Positions 9,101-17,732 of a stretch of 64,000 nt of DNA are shown piece by piece. The position numbers and the translations under genes are program-made. A model generated the notes under the pieces. That model was given only the letters and a program-made list of their open reading frames with translations, did no database searches and was not told where the DNA came from. Origin of the DNA: CAYVTV01 sp964526475. GTDB taxonomy: Bacteria; Bacteroidota; Bacteroidia; Bacteroidales; GCA-2748055. Numbering within the stretch: position 1 is the stretch's first letter; each line of letters opens with the position of its first letter. Location: positions 15,106 through 79,105 of the forward strand of contig CAZGKF010000010.1 of assembly GCA_964526475.1 (NCBI GenBank), written 5' to 3'.

Positions 9101-9829
9101 AAAGGAGTAAATGGTGACCGTGAAATGGCATATGCCCTGTATATGGCCGGCTTTGATGTAAAAGATGTTCATATGACCGACCTTATTTCAGGGCGGGAAA
9201 GTCTGAAAGATATTAATTTCCTGGTTTTTGTGGGAGGATTTTCCAATTCCGATGTTCTTGGTTCAGCAAAAGGATGGGCAGGGGCATTTAAATACAATGA
9301 AAAGGCACGACTTGCGCTGGAAAACTTTTACAGCAGGAGTGATACCTTAAGTCTTGGGATATGTAACGGATGCCAGCTGATGGTGGAACTCCATCTTATA
9401 TACCCTGAGCAAAAGAACCATCCCATTATGCACTTTAACGAATCCCGTAAATTTGAATCTGCATTCCTGAATGTTATTATCAGGGAAAATAATTCAGTTA
9501 TGCTGGGCTCTCTTTCCGGCTACCGTATGGGAGTATGGGTTGCACATGGTGAAGGTAGATTTAGCCTGCCTGGTGATGAAAAAGATTTTATGATCCCGGT
9601 TAAATATGCATATTCAGAATATCCGGGAAATCCAAACGGGTCGGATTTCGATGCGGCAGCTATTTGTTCAATTGACGGACGCCATCTTGCAATGATGCCA
9701 CATCCTGAAAGAGCATATTTCCCATGGCAATGCGGGGTTTATCCTGAAGAAAGAAAAAAAGATGCAATAACACCATGGATGGAAGCTTTTGTAAATGCGA
9801 GGGGGTGGATTGAGGAAAACCAGGAGTAA
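6140..9829 (+). CDS. purL: Phosphoribosylformylglycinamidine synthase, fused PurL-PurQ
   Basis: Fourth step of de novo purine synthesis: FGAR plus glutamine and ATP to FGAM. The single 1229-residue chain carries the N-terminal PurS-like region, the linker with the catalytic SEHCRHK segment, two AIRS-type ATP domains (SLKAETHNFPT, LHDHGAGG, later PTGKDSLSM and SGHDISSGG), and a C-terminal class I glutaminase with nucleophile Cys in GICNGCQLM, then HGEGRF and MPHPERAYF. This is the large form found in Bacteroidota and Gammaproteobacteria, rather than the split PurS/L/Q of Firmicutes. It stands alone with its own promoter; the next gene converges 6 bases after its stop. No damage is seen in any catalytic motif. 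Confidence 0.96.
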   Translation: MILFFKGLLNNYFVVDAQESLSEKNINKLSWLFGGAEFTGLQQINAFFTGPRREMITPWSTNAVEIAGNMGISGLNRMEEFIRVEGKDALHDPMLQRIYDGIGQDIFYIDRRPEPVAWIDDIARYNEKEGLALSPEEVLYLEELSRRIGRKLTDSEVFGFSQVNSEHCRHKIFNGTFIIDGEEMPLSLFQLIRKTTNTHPNQIVSAYSDNCSFSQGPVVEQFAPATQDKPDIFEINEIEAVISLKAETHNFPTTVEPFFGASTGSGGEIRDRIGGGKGAIPLAGTAVYMTSYPRTEDGRDWEKLTVPRTWIYQTPESILIKASNGASDFGNKFGQPLICGSMLTFEHYENEIKFGYDKVIMLAGGIGFGKKKDSKKDIPEKGDLIVLLGGDNYRIGMGGGAVSSVNTGEYGNSIEMNAVQRANPEMQKRVYNVIRALAEADVNPVVSLHDHGAGGHLNCLSELVEATGGRIDISKLPVGDPTLSARELISNESQERMGLVLKKKDLDILQKISERERAPFYIIGEVTGDQHLLFLNSLTGETPVNLPLIDFFGNPPVTVLKDAIQPAMFRKMEYDVSKVEYYLEQVLQLESVACKDWLTNKVDRSVTGKVAKQQCAGELQLPLNDTGVMALDYTGRRGVATAIGHAPVAGMVDPEAGSILSIAEALTNIIWAPLEGKLYSVSLSANWMWPAKNKGEDARLYKAVKAASDFAIALGINIPTGKDSLSMTQKYPDEVVYSPGTVIISAAGEVSDVRKIVEPVLVNEPDTRVIYIDFSGDEKKTGGSSLSQILGNPGDEVPTVKDPDAFIHAFNVIQNLIENEQMLSGHDISSGGLIVTLLEMCFATQQGGMNIDLNSTGLNDPVKLLFSENPGVIIQVREDDGIEDILRKNGLRYYFIGRPSADRYLNISMIDHCYSFDIDFYRDKWYRSSFLLDTKQSGDKNAVGRYNNYKLQPVVFDLKNFRGTFSSLGIDHMRRKRTGINAAIIREKGVNGDREMAYALYMAGFDVKDVHMTDLISGRESLKDINFLVFVGGFSNSDVLGSAKGWAGAFKYNEKARLALENFYSRSDTLSLGICNGCQLMVELHLIYPEQKNHPIMHFNESRKFESAFLNVIIRENNSVMLGSLSGYRMGVWVAHGEGRFSLPGDEKDFMIPVKYAYSEYPGNPNGSDFDAAAICSIDGRHLAMMPHPERAYFPWQCGVYPEERKKDAITPWMEAFVNARGWIEENQE

Positions 9830-9835
9830 TCCAAT

Positions 9836-10210
9836 TTATTCAGTTTCAATAAAATTAATTTTTATATCAAGAATTGAGGCATAATATTCTCCGCGTTCCA
9901 GGATATCGTCATCTCCCTCTTCGTAATACCAGTTTACAGAAATTTCCCTCCCATCCTGCAACAGTTTTTTCAGTGAGGTGAGAACTTCGAGAATATATTT
10001 TGAGGTACCGCTGTTAAGGTACTCAAAAGCAATATTAAGGGTTGTAAGTGGAACTGGTGAAGAAAGGTATTCTTCTATCCATTCAATTAACTGGCCATAA
10101 AAATTACGTGCGTCTTCCGGAATTGAACGACCTTCGATCCGAAGAATACCAGATGGTTCAAATAATACTGTAGGAGTTTTTCTTGTACCTTCAATAAATA
10201 GTTTATTCAT
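9836..10210 (-). CDS. SiaC-like regulatory phosphoprotein (DUF1987)
   Basis: Small cytosolic protein of the DUF1987/SiaC family. In Pseudomonas SiaC, reversible phosphorylation of one Thr by the SiaB kinase and SiaA phosphatase controls interaction with a diguanylate cyclase. Recognised from KTPTVLFEPSGILRIEGRS at the N-terminus and the central AFEYLNSGTSKYILEVL segment; Thr69 of NSGTSK is the likely counterpart of the phosphorylated Thr. Length 124 is normal. No SiaA, SiaB or GGDEF partner lies nearby, so its partner is either elsewhere or different. Converges on purL with a 6-base gap, and points away from the divergently transcribed HD gene. Confidence 0.8.
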   Translation of the reverse strand: MNKLFIEGTRKTPTVLFEPSGILRIEGRSIPEDARNFYGQLIEWIEEYLSSPVPLTTLNIAFEYLNSGTSKYILEVLTSLKKLLQDGREISVNWYYEEGDDDILERGEYYASILDIKINFIETE

Positions 10211-10321
10211 CAGTAAAAAAGTTTAAAACCAAGATAAAGAGTTTTTCTGTTCTGTCAAAATAAAACTGATTAAAATTGGTAAATCATCTTATTTTTTAGA
10301 TTAAAGTATTATGTAATATTT

Positions 10322-10329
10322 TAACTTTG
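10322..10329 (+). promoter_or_regulatory. Putative -7 element for the small HD hydrolase gene
   Basis: TAACTTTG fits TAnnTTTG and is 22 bases before the ATG at 10352. No clear TTTG -33 element is seen, only a T-rich stretch about 24 bases upstream. Confidence 0.35.
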
Positions 10330-10351
10330 CGCAGGGATAAAAAAGCAATTG

Positions 10352-10894
10352 ATGGATTTTAAACTAGTTATCGAAGCGGCGGCTTTTGCGGCAGAAAAAC
10401 ATAAGTATCAGAGGAGGAAAGGCTTCAACCAGATTCCTTATATCAATCATCCTCTTAAAGTAGCCAGGCTTTTGATGGAATGTGGAGAAGATGATCACAT
10501 GCTGCTATTAGGAGCTATCCTGCATGATGTAATTGAAGATTCAGATGCTTCAGCCGAAGACCTGACAGTTAAATTTGGTAAGGAGGTTTCCGATCTGGTA
10601 ATGGAATTAACGGATGATAAAGAACTTCCATATGCAATAAGGAAAGAATTGCAGGTGAAAAATGCTCCCGGTCTTTCCATAAAAGCAAAAAAACTTAAAA
10701 TAGCTGATAAGGTTTGTAATATTCAGGATATAGTGAATTATCCGCTAGACTGGTCTTCTGAAAGGAGATTAAGTTATTTGGAATGGGCAGGAGATGTTGT
10801 TGAGAGGTGCAGAGGTGTAAGCCCTGCTCTTGAAAAAGTTTTTGATGAAACTATGCGGGAAGGTTTGGAGAAGCTTCAGACGGATCTGTCATAA
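10352..10894 (+). CDS. Small HD-domain hydrolase, MESH1/SpoT-hydrolase-like
   Basis: A 180-residue protein made up of little more than the RelA/SpoT-type HD domain. Metal and catalytic residues are present: His33 in YINHPLKVA, HDVIED (58-63, the HD...ED signature), and IADKVCNIQDI later. In known small alarmone hydrolases this fold removes the 3'-pyrophosphate of (p)ppGpp. No synthetase, TGS or ACT domain follows. A TTG three bases earlier extends the open frame by one codon, but ATG is the better start. The 3' end overlaps the convergent tsaD by 19 bases. A full-length RelA/SpoT protein is encoded 15 kb away, so this would be an auxiliary hydrolase; another nucleotide substrate cannot be excluded. 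Confidence 0.8.
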   Translation: MDFKLVIEAAAFAAEKHKYQRRKGFNQIPYINHPLKVARLLMECGEDDHMLLLGAILHDVIEDSDASAEDLTVKFGKEVSDLVMELTDDKELPYAIRKELQVKNAPGLSIKAKKLKIADKVCNIQDIVNYPLDWSSERRLSYLEWAGDVVERCRGVSPALEKVFDETMREGLEKLQTDLS

Positions 10895-11907
10895 TTCATT
10901 CTCGCAAGGGGGCTTACATCCAGACTGGTAAATGATCCGGATTTGTACTTATAAAACCCTGTAATAGCAATCATTGCAGCGTTATCAGTAGTATAGCTGA
11001 CCTCTGGAATAAAAGTAGTCCAATTTCTTTTTACAGCCTCCTTTAAAACTGATTCCCGAAGTCCGGTATTGGCAGAAACCCCTCCGGCAAGCGCAATTTT
11101 TTTAATTCCTGTTTTTTTTGAGGCCTGGATTAGTTTCTTCAGGAGGATGTCGATTATTGTATTCTGCAGGGAGGCACAAAGATCTTCCTTGTTTTTTTCA
11201 ATAAACGCAGGATCTTCAATTATTTTTTCTCTCAGGAAATAAAGAAATGATGTCTTCAACCCGCTAAAACTGTAATTCAGATCTGGTATTGATGGCTTAC
11301 TGAATTTAAACTTATCCGGATTTCCTTTTGAAGCGTACTTATCTACCAGAGGACCTCCTGGATATGGAAGCCCCATAAGTTTGGCACATTTATCAAAGGC
11401 TTCACCTGCAGCATCATCAATAGTCTGGCCGATAATTTCCATATCAAGAAAGTCCTTTACTTTTATTAACTGGGTGTGACCACCTGAAACCAACAGACAT
11501 AAAAACGGAAAATCAGTTGAGTGCTCCTGTTTATTAACAGACCTGATGAAATGAACCATAATATGCGCATGCAGATGGTGAACCTCAATAAGGGGAATAT
11601 TCAATGCCAGGGAGAGCCCTTTGGCAAATGAAGTCCCAACAAGCAGTGAGCCCATTAACCCGGGCCCTCTTGTAAAAGCTATTGCACATAATTTCTCTAA
11701 GTGAATACCTGCATTTTTTAAAGCCATATCAACTACCGGTATAATATTTTGCTGATGCGCTCTTGAGGCAAGTTCAGGCACAACTCCTCCGTATGCTTTA
11801 TGAATTTCCTGCCCTGATGTGATATTGGAAAGTAAAAACCCATCTTTAATAACAGCAGCAGCAGTATCATCACATGATGATTCTATCCCAAGAATAATAA
11901 TACTCAT
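10876..11907 (-). CDS. tsaD: tRNA N6-adenosine threonylcarbamoyltransferase
   Basis: Transfers the threonylcarbamoyl group from TC-AMP to A37 of ANN-decoding tRNAs (t6A), working with TsaB and TsaE. ASKHA-fold markers: ILGIESSCDDTAAA at the N-terminus, ELASRAHQQN, the metal-binding HHLHAH segment, LLVSGGHTQLI, and the C-terminal AGGVSANTGLRE and YTTDNAAMIA. 343 residues is standard. Transcribed divergently from the TamB-like gene, with a 64-base shared promoter space, and overlapping convergently with the small HD gene. An essential gene in most bacteria; sequence intact. Confidence 0.96.
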   Translation of the reverse strand: MSIIILGIESSCDDTAAAVIKDGFLLSNITSGQEIHKAYGGVVPELASRAHQQNIIPVVDMALKNAGIHLEKLCAIAFTRGPGLMGSLLVGTSFAKGLSLALNIPLIEVHHLHAHIMVHFIRSVNKQEHSTDFPFLCLLVSGGHTQLIKVKDFLDMEIIGQTIDDAAGEAFDKCAKLMGLPYPGGPLVDKYASKGNPDKFKFSKPSIPDLNYSFSGLKTSFLYFLREKIIEDPAFIEKNKEDLCASLQNTIIDILLKKLIQASKKTGIKKIALAGGVSANTGLRESVLKEAVKRNWTTFIPEVSYTTDNAAMIAITGFYKYKSGSFTSLDVSPLARMNYDRSV

Positions 11908-12016
11908 TTTGTTTCTGATAAAATGATCTTTAAACTATTTTTGTAAATTATACGTTTAAACAGTAAATTAGGAAATCTTCAAAAAAATAACTAATATATT
12001 ACTTATTATTGTTCTG

Positions 12017-15000
12017 GTGGTCTTTGCTATCCCTGCTACAGCTTTCATTTTCCTTCAAAACAGCCAGATACAAACTCTTGTCAGCAAACGTTTTGCAGAT
12101 GAGTTGGCCTTACAACTTGGCACAAAGATAACATTTGATCAGGTTTCTGTCACACTAATTAACCGTGTTCAGATTAAAAATCTTTACGTGGAAGATCTTT
12201 ACGGAGATACACTGCTTTTTGCTCCAAGGCTTAATGCCAATCTAAGGAAATTTAATTTTAGAAACAGGGAGATAGTATTCAGGAGATTAAATCTATATGA
12301 TGCATATATTAATTTCACTACTGACTCAAAAGGAGTGATCAATCTAAGATTCATTATTGATCATTTTAAGGGTACCAAAGGAGCTGACGGAGCTTCGGAT
12401 AAATGGAAAATCAGAATAAGAGATGTAAATGTAAATAACTCCCGTTTTCACTATTCCAAAGATATACTCAGGGAAATTGATTGGGGTGTTAATTTTACGG
12501 ATATGGACATGAGGAATCTAAAGATTGATATAAAGGATTTTCTTCTTGAAAATGATACAATCTCAATGCAGATAAAAGATCTCAATACAAAAGAGAAAAG
12601 TGGATTTAGGCTCAGATCATTTTCATCTTTTTTAAGAATAAATAAAGATCATATGCATTTTGAGAATGTAACATGCAAAACTCCCTGGTCTGAAATAATA
12701 AGTCCTTATGTTATTTTTAATTTTACTGATTTTCAGGATTTCTCCGATGTGATTAATCTGGTTGATATCAAACTTAGTCTGGACCATTCCGAGATTAGTT
12801 TTGCTGATATCTCATATTTCGCTCCCAGCCTGAAGGATTATAGCGAAAAGTTCACCATTTCGGGATTATTAAGTGGTAAAGTATCTGATATGAAAGGAGA
12901 TAATATTATTCTCCGGTATAATGCCAATACCTTGCTGGAAACTAATTTTAATGCGATTGGTCTTCCTGACTTTAAAAATACTTTTGCATACTTTGATATC
13001 CGGAAGTTCGTTACTACAACCGAGGATATGGAGTTATTTGAGATCCCGGGCAAACAGAAAAGAATTGAGTTACCTGAAAATTTCAGAGACCTTGGCGAGA
13101 TTCATTATTCCGGTAAATACACCGGTTATCCCGGGGATTTTGTAGCTTATGGCTTGTTTAGTACCAATCTTGGGGAAGTGGCAACAGACTTACTCCTGAA
13201 ACCCGACACATCAAATACCCTAAGGTTTATGGGAAGACTTGGCACAAAGGATTTCTTTATAGGGAAATTATTGAATCTCGAGAAGGAGGTTGATAAAATT
13301 AGTATGAATGGAAATATTAATGGCTATGCTTCCAAAGGACGCATACATGCCAGCGTAGAAAGTATGGTTGACAGTTTCCGGATTTCCGGATATAATTACA
13401 AAAATATCAATATTTCAGGGAATCTTTCTGAAACCAGTTTCAATGGTTCCTTTGCAGTTTCTGATCCTAATATAAGTCTAAATTTCTCAGGCAAAGCCGA
13501 TTTCTCGAATGAAAATCCCGAGTATGCTTTCGTTGCTGATGTTGAGAGGATTCGCCCATATTATCTGAATATTTTAACAGAAGATACTTCCTTTTTTATG
13601 TCATTCCTATTGAAAACTAACTTTACCGGAAAAAAGATAGATGACTTTAATGGGGAAATAAGTCTCGTTAACTCTCTTTTTAGTAATAATGATCAGCAAA
13701 TTCAGATATACGACTTTTCCCTTAATAATACCAAAACCCTTAATGATTCAAGTTCTTTCAATATCAGATCCGACATCCTTGACGGTGAAATTACAGGTAT
13801 GTACAAATTCAGTACTCTTCCTCATTCTATAAAAAAGCTTATTAAGTTTTATATTCCTTCATTTATTTATAAAGAACCTTCCTTTGATCTGAGTGATGAT
13901 ATAAATAATTTCACATACAATTTCCGGCTTAAAAATATACATCCGGTTATTACCTTTTTCTTTCCGGATTATGATATAGGGAATAATGCAGTTTTTTCAG
14001 GTTTATATTATTCGGCTGATAATAAACTGGAGGTTAATGCTAATATGCCTCTTTTCTCTTTTAACGGAAATAGCTTAAAAGACATCATCTTAAAAACCTC
14101 CGGTTCTAATGGGAGATATCAGGTAGAAGGGAGTAGTAGCGGCCTGATAATGAAGAGTAATTTGAAAATAGAGAATCTTATTCTAAATGGATCTGTACAA
14201 AGTGATACCGCAAGCATAAAATTTTACTGGGATAATTTTGAAAAACCCAGATATAATGGAATGATAAACCTGATGACTGTTTTCGATGAAAATATTAATT
14301 CAGGGAAAACCCGAATGAACATTCATCCCAAACCCTCCTCATTTTATTTTAATGATACAATCTGGAATATTTCTGAGAGTATTATCGTAGTGGACAGTAA
14401 TTCGGTGATGATAGATACTTTTGGAATAAGTAACCAGAATCAGGAGTTTTTTGTATTTGGAAGAATCTCAGATAATCCTTCTGACGAATTTTCTATGAGG
14501 TTCCAGGATATGGACCTGTCATTTATAAACGTATTTTCTTCAAAAGCAAAGTTAACGATGGCTGGTATTATTTCAGGTGAAGCTAACCTCCGTAATCCCA
14601 GGAATAAACCCTTGTTTGTTTCACAGCTTCAAATTGCAGATTTTCATTTAAATAATGAGGCACTTGGAAATGCAAACATAAGTGCGTTATGGAATAATGA
14701 AGAAAAGAAAATTGCCTTACTTGCAGAAACACAGAAAGGTGAAAATAAAAATATTACTATTATGGGGGATTATTTTCCCGAAACAAGTGATGTGGATCTC
14801 AAAATTGGTCTTGAGATGCTGAGAATTAAAATGTTTGAGCCTTTTCTTTCTGAACTTATTTCAGATTTAGAAGGATTGGGAAGCGGGGAACTAAGTCTTA
14901 AAGGAACTATTCAAAATCCTGACCTGAATGGTAATTTCCGTCTTCAGAAAACATCACTCCTGGTAAATTACCTTATGACCCGGTACAATTTTACCAATGA

Positions 15001-16480
15001 TCTTCGTATTGTTCATAACAATATAATTATCAGAGATTTTGAGATTTTTGACGAGAAGGGTAGTAAAGCAGTCTGTCAAGGAACAATATCAACAAATAAC
15101 CTTAAAAGTATAAGTCTGGATTTCATGCTTTCTGCAAATAATTTTTCATTTCTCAATACAACGGAGAAAGATAATGACCTTTTTTACGGAAGGGTCAATG
15201 CAGGAGGTATTATCCGTTTTACCGGTCCTGCCGATGATATGATGATGGACATAAATGCAAGGACTGATCGTAATAGTGTGTTTTATATACCCCTTTATGG
15301 AGCCGAAGAGATTTATGAACACGATTTCATCCAGTGGGTATCACATAAAAACGGTAAAGACGATCAGATTGAAATATTTGGGCCAGGTTATGAAGTTAAG
15401 CTTAAAGGCCTTAAAATGAATTTTAATCTTGAAGTAACACCTGATGCTGAGGTACAGCTTATTTTTGATCCGAAAATAGGCGATATATTGAGGGGAAGGG
15501 GAAGCGGAAATCTTAAACTTGTTATAAATACCCTTGGGAAATTCGAAATATATGGAGATATGATTATTGAAAGCGGAGATTATTTATTTACACTTAAAAA
15601 TCTTATTAACAAAAGGTTTGAAGTAGAAAAAGGCGGAACTATCTCCTGGAATGGTGATCCATTAGATGCAAACATTAATATGAATGCTGTTTACAGATTG
15701 AAAACATCGGTTTATGCACTTTCCCCTGAGGAGTCATTAAGGAAACGTATTCCTGTTGAATGTCAGATTAAAATGACGGGAAAACTCATGAACCCTGCTC
15801 TTATTCCTGATATACAACTCCCAACATCAGATCAGCAAACAAGAAATATTGTACGGAACAGGATCAGCACAGATGAAGAAATGATGAAACAATTTCTTTC
15901 TCTTCTCGTGATGAATAACTTTTATTCCGATCTTAATACTCCGGGCCTGGGAGGGTCAGCAGGAAGAGGTTCAGGGATCGCAACCAGTGAACTTTTTACA
16001 AATCAGCTGAGTCGCTGGCTTTCCCAGATAAGTAATGATTTTGATATAGGATTGAATTACAGACCAGGAGATGAAGTTACTACCGATCAACTGGAAGTTG
16101 CTCTCAGTACTCAACTTATGAATGACCGTGTAAGAATAAATACAAATCTGGGTGTTGGAGGAATCCAGCCTGCCGCTGCACAAGTCTCAAATCCAAATAA
16201 TATAGTCGGAGACTTTGATATTGATTTTCAGATTACAGAAGGAGGGAAACTACACATTAAAGCGTTTAACAGGACTAACGATAACCTTTTATTCAGGACT
16301 TCTCCCTACACACAGGGTGTGGGGATTACATACAGGGAAAATTTTAATAACCTGAGAGAATTAATTACAAGATATAAAGATGCAATCAGATCAATTTTCA
16401 ATAAAGAAATGCGTAATAAAATGAAGGAAGAAGAAGATGAAGAAGAAGAAGAAGAGGCTCCCATCAGTAGTATAAGGTGA
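12017..16480 (+). CDS. TamB/AsmA-like translocation and assembly module protein (DUF490)
   Basis: Very long (at least 1487 residues), beta-rich periplasm-spanning protein of the TamB/AsmA-like group, thought to form a lipid-conducting bridge to the outer membrane or assist beta-barrel assembly. An N-terminal hydrophobic helix is followed by repeated short beta-strand segments and the characteristic C-terminal DUF490 domain (about residues 1100-1450; FDPKIGDILRGRGSGNLKL, ESGDYLFTLKNLINKRFEVEKGGTISWNGDP), ending in an acidic Glu-rich tail. The GTG start at 12017 cuts into the membrane helix: codons for KKITNILLIIVLV lie in frame just upstream back to 11972 but contain no ATG, GTG or TTG, so the true start is probably a rare codon (ATC 11975 or ATA 11987) or there is a base error. 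No TamA is adjacent. Confidence 0.85.
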   Translation: MVFAIPATAFIFLQNSQIQTLVSKRFADELALQLGTKITFDQVSVTLINRVQIKNLYVEDLYGDTLLFAPRLNANLRKFNFRNREIVFRRLNLYDAYINFTTDSKGVINLRFIIDHFKGTKGADGASDKWKIRIRDVNVNNSRFHYSKDILREIDWGVNFTDMDMRNLKIDIKDFLLENDTISMQIKDLNTKEKSGFRLRSFSSFLRINKDHMHFENVTCKTPWSEIISPYVIFNFTDFQDFSDVINLVDIKLSLDHSEISFADISYFAPSLKDYSEKFTISGLLSGKVSDMKGDNIILRYNANTLLETNFNAIGLPDFKNTFAYFDIRKFVTTTEDMELFEIPGKQKRIELPENFRDLGEIHYSGKYTGYPGDFVAYGLFSTNLGEVATDLLLKPDTSNTLRFMGRLGTKDFFIGKLLNLEKEVDKISMNGNINGYASKGRIHASVESMVDSFRISGYNYKNINISGNLSETSFNGSFAVSDPNISLNFSGKADFSNENPEYAFVADVERIRPYYLNILTEDTSFFMSFLLKTNFTGKKIDDFNGEISLVNSLFSNNDQQIQIYDFSLNNTKTLNDSSSFNIRSDILDGEITGMYKFSTLPHSIKKLIKFYIPSFIYKEPSFDLSDDINNFTYNFRLKNIHPVITFFFPDYDIGNNAVFSGLYYSADNKLEVNANMPLFSFNGNSLKDIILKTSGSNGRYQVEGSSSGLIMKSNLKIENLILNGSVQSDTASIKFYWDNFEKPRYNGMINLMTVFDENINSGKTRMNIHPKPSSFYFNDTIWNISESIIVVDSNSVMIDTFGISNQNQEFFVFGRISDNPSDEFSMRFQDMDLSFINVFSSKAKLTMAGIISGEANLRNPRNKPLFVSQLQIADFHLNNEALGNANISALWNNEEKKIALLAETQKGENKNITIMGDYFPETSDVDLKIGLEMLRIKMFEPFLSELISDLEGLGSGELSLKGTIQNPDLNGNFRLQKTSLLVNYLMTRYNFTNDLRIVHNNIIIRDFEIFDEKGSKAVCQGTISTNNLKSISLDFMLSANNFSFLNTTEKDNDLFYGRVNAGGIIRFTGPADDMMMDINARTDRNSVFYIPLYGAEEIYEHDFIQWVSHKNGKDDQIEIFGPGYEVKLKGLKMNFNLEVTPDAEVQLIFDPKIGDILRGRGSGNLKLVINTLGKFEIYGDMIIESGDYLFTLKNLINKRFEVEKGGTISWNGDPLDANINMNAVYRLKTSVYALSPEESLRKRIPVECQIKMTGKLMNPALIPDIQLPTSDQQTRNIVRNRISTDEEMMKQFLSLLVMNNFYSDLNTPGLGGSAGRGSGIATSELFTNQLSRWLSQISNDFDIGLNYRPGDEVTTDQLEVALSTQLMNDRVRINTNLGVGGIQPAAAQVSNPNNIVGDFDIDFQITEGGKLHIKAFNRTNDNLLFRTSPYTQGVGITYRENFNNLRELITRYKDAIRSIFNKEMRNKMKEEEDEEEEEEAPISSIR

Positions 16481-16643
16481 TATTGGATTTTTATATTAAA
16501 TATAGGTGATTATGAAAAGCTAACATATGTATTTCTCTTTATAGTGTTTGTTGATAATCTCTCAGAATTTTTAATAAGCCTTTGATACTACAAAGTTATT
16601 AACAAGCGTTTTTTTTATATATTCGCCAAAAAATATACTAAAC

Positions 16644-17333
16644 ATGAATATTTCAGCAATTTTACAGATCGTAACTACAGAAACTGCACCCCTTACAACA
16701 ACAGGAACACAGGATGATACCTTTCTTTCACTTGCCATGAAAGGAGGTTGGGTAATGCTGCCTATAATATTTTTGTCTGTTGTTGCAATATATATTTTTG
16801 GGGAAAGATATTTTGCCATTAAAAAGATTCAAAAGATTGATTTGAATTTTATGAACCGTATCCGTGATTATATTATGGATGGAAAGATTGATTCTGCACG
16901 TGCTCTCTGTCAATCTACAGAGAACCCGGTGGCAAGGATGATCGAAAAAGGTATAAGCCGGATTGGCAGGCCTCTTAATGATGTGCATGCAGCAATTGAA
17001 AATGTAGGAAGGCTGGAGATATATAAACTTGAAAAAGGACTTCCCGCTCTTGCCACCGTTGCGGGAGGAGCACCTATGCTGGGATTTCTCGGGACAGTAA
17101 TCGGGATGGTTCAGGCGTTCATAGAAATGTCGACTTCAGGAAACAATATTAACGTTAGCCTTCTCTCAACAGGTATTTATACTGCGCTTATTACTACCGT
17201 TGCAGGTTTGGTTGTAGGTATTATTGCATATTTTGCGTATAATATTCTTGTTGCAAAGGTTGAAAAAGTTGTAAATATTCTGGAGGCCAGCACAACGGAA
17301 TTTATGGATCTGCTTAACGAACCCGTTAAATAA
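16644..17333 (+). CDS. exbB: MotA/TolQ/ExbB-family proton channel subunit
   Basis: Inner-membrane subunit of a TonB-type motor that uses the proton gradient. Three hydrophobic helices are seen: about residues 33-52 (GGWVMLPIIFLSVVAIYIFG), and a long pair in the C-terminal half around LATVAGGAPMLGFLGTVIGMVQAF and TGIYTALITTVAGLVVGIIAYF, the conserved pore region of the family. First gene of a four-gene operon (ExbB, two ExbD, TonB) with 3-11 base gaps. Likely energises outer-membrane receptors such as those encoded at 19-21 and 58-64 kb. TolQ cannot be ruled out by sequence alone, but the absence of TolB and Pal favours ExbB. Confidence 0.9.
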   Translation: MNISAILQIVTTETAPLTTTGTQDDTFLSLAMKGGWVMLPIIFLSVVAIYIFGERYFAIKKIQKIDLNFMNRIRDYIMDGKIDSARALCQSTENPVARMIEKGISRIGRPLNDVHAAIENVGRLEIYKLEKGLPALATVAGGAPMLGFLGTVIGMVQAFIEMSTSGNNINVSLLSTGIYTALITTVAGLVVGIIAYFAYNILVAKVEKVVNILEASTTEFMDLLNEPVK

Positions 17334-17336
17334 GAA

Positions 17337-17729
17337 ATGAATTTAAGTTCCAGAAATAAGATAAGTACCAATTTCAGTATGTCGGGAATGACAGATATTG
17401 TTTTTCTGCTTTTGATATTTTTTATGCTGACATCCACCCTTTTAGCCCCCAATGCACTTAAACTATTACTGCCTCAGAGAGGACAGGATTTTATCAGCAC
17501 CAATACTGTCCCTGAAATTATCCTAAGAGGAGATGGACGGGTTTCCCTGGATGGTAGAAATATTGTTTTTGAGCAACTTGAAATCTTGCTTTCGGACAGG
17601 GTTTCCGGTCAGGCAGATCCTGCTCTCCGGCTAATTACCACTCAGGGAGTTACGGTTAAAGAAACAGTCAGGGTAATGAATGTAGCAGCCAAACTGGACA
17701 TCCAGGTAGTACTGACTAAACAGGAGTAA
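17337..17729 (+). CDS. exbD: ExbD/TolR-family biopolymer transport protein (first copy)
   Basis: Single-pass membrane partner of ExbB. After a short cytoplasmic N-terminus, the transmembrane helix SGMTDIVFLLLIFFMLTSTL contains the conserved membrane aspartate that carries protons; the rest is a periplasmic domain of about 90 residues. Starts 3 bases after exbB. The segment FSMSGMTDIVFLLLIFFMLT is shared almost exactly with the next gene, showing that the pair arose by duplication while the periplasmic parts diverged. Confidence 0.9.
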   Translation: MNLSSRNKISTNFSMSGMTDIVFLLLIFFMLTSTLLAPNALKLLLPQRGQDFISTNTVPEIILRGDGRVSLDGRNIVFEQLEILLSDRVSGQADPALRLITTQGVTVKETVRVMNVAAKLDIQVVLTKQE

Positions 17730-17732
17730 GAA

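Noticed and set aside
16425..16470. GAAGAA-type trinucleotide repeat
   Set aside because: It encodes the acidic Glu-rich tail of the TamB-like protein and is explained by coding.
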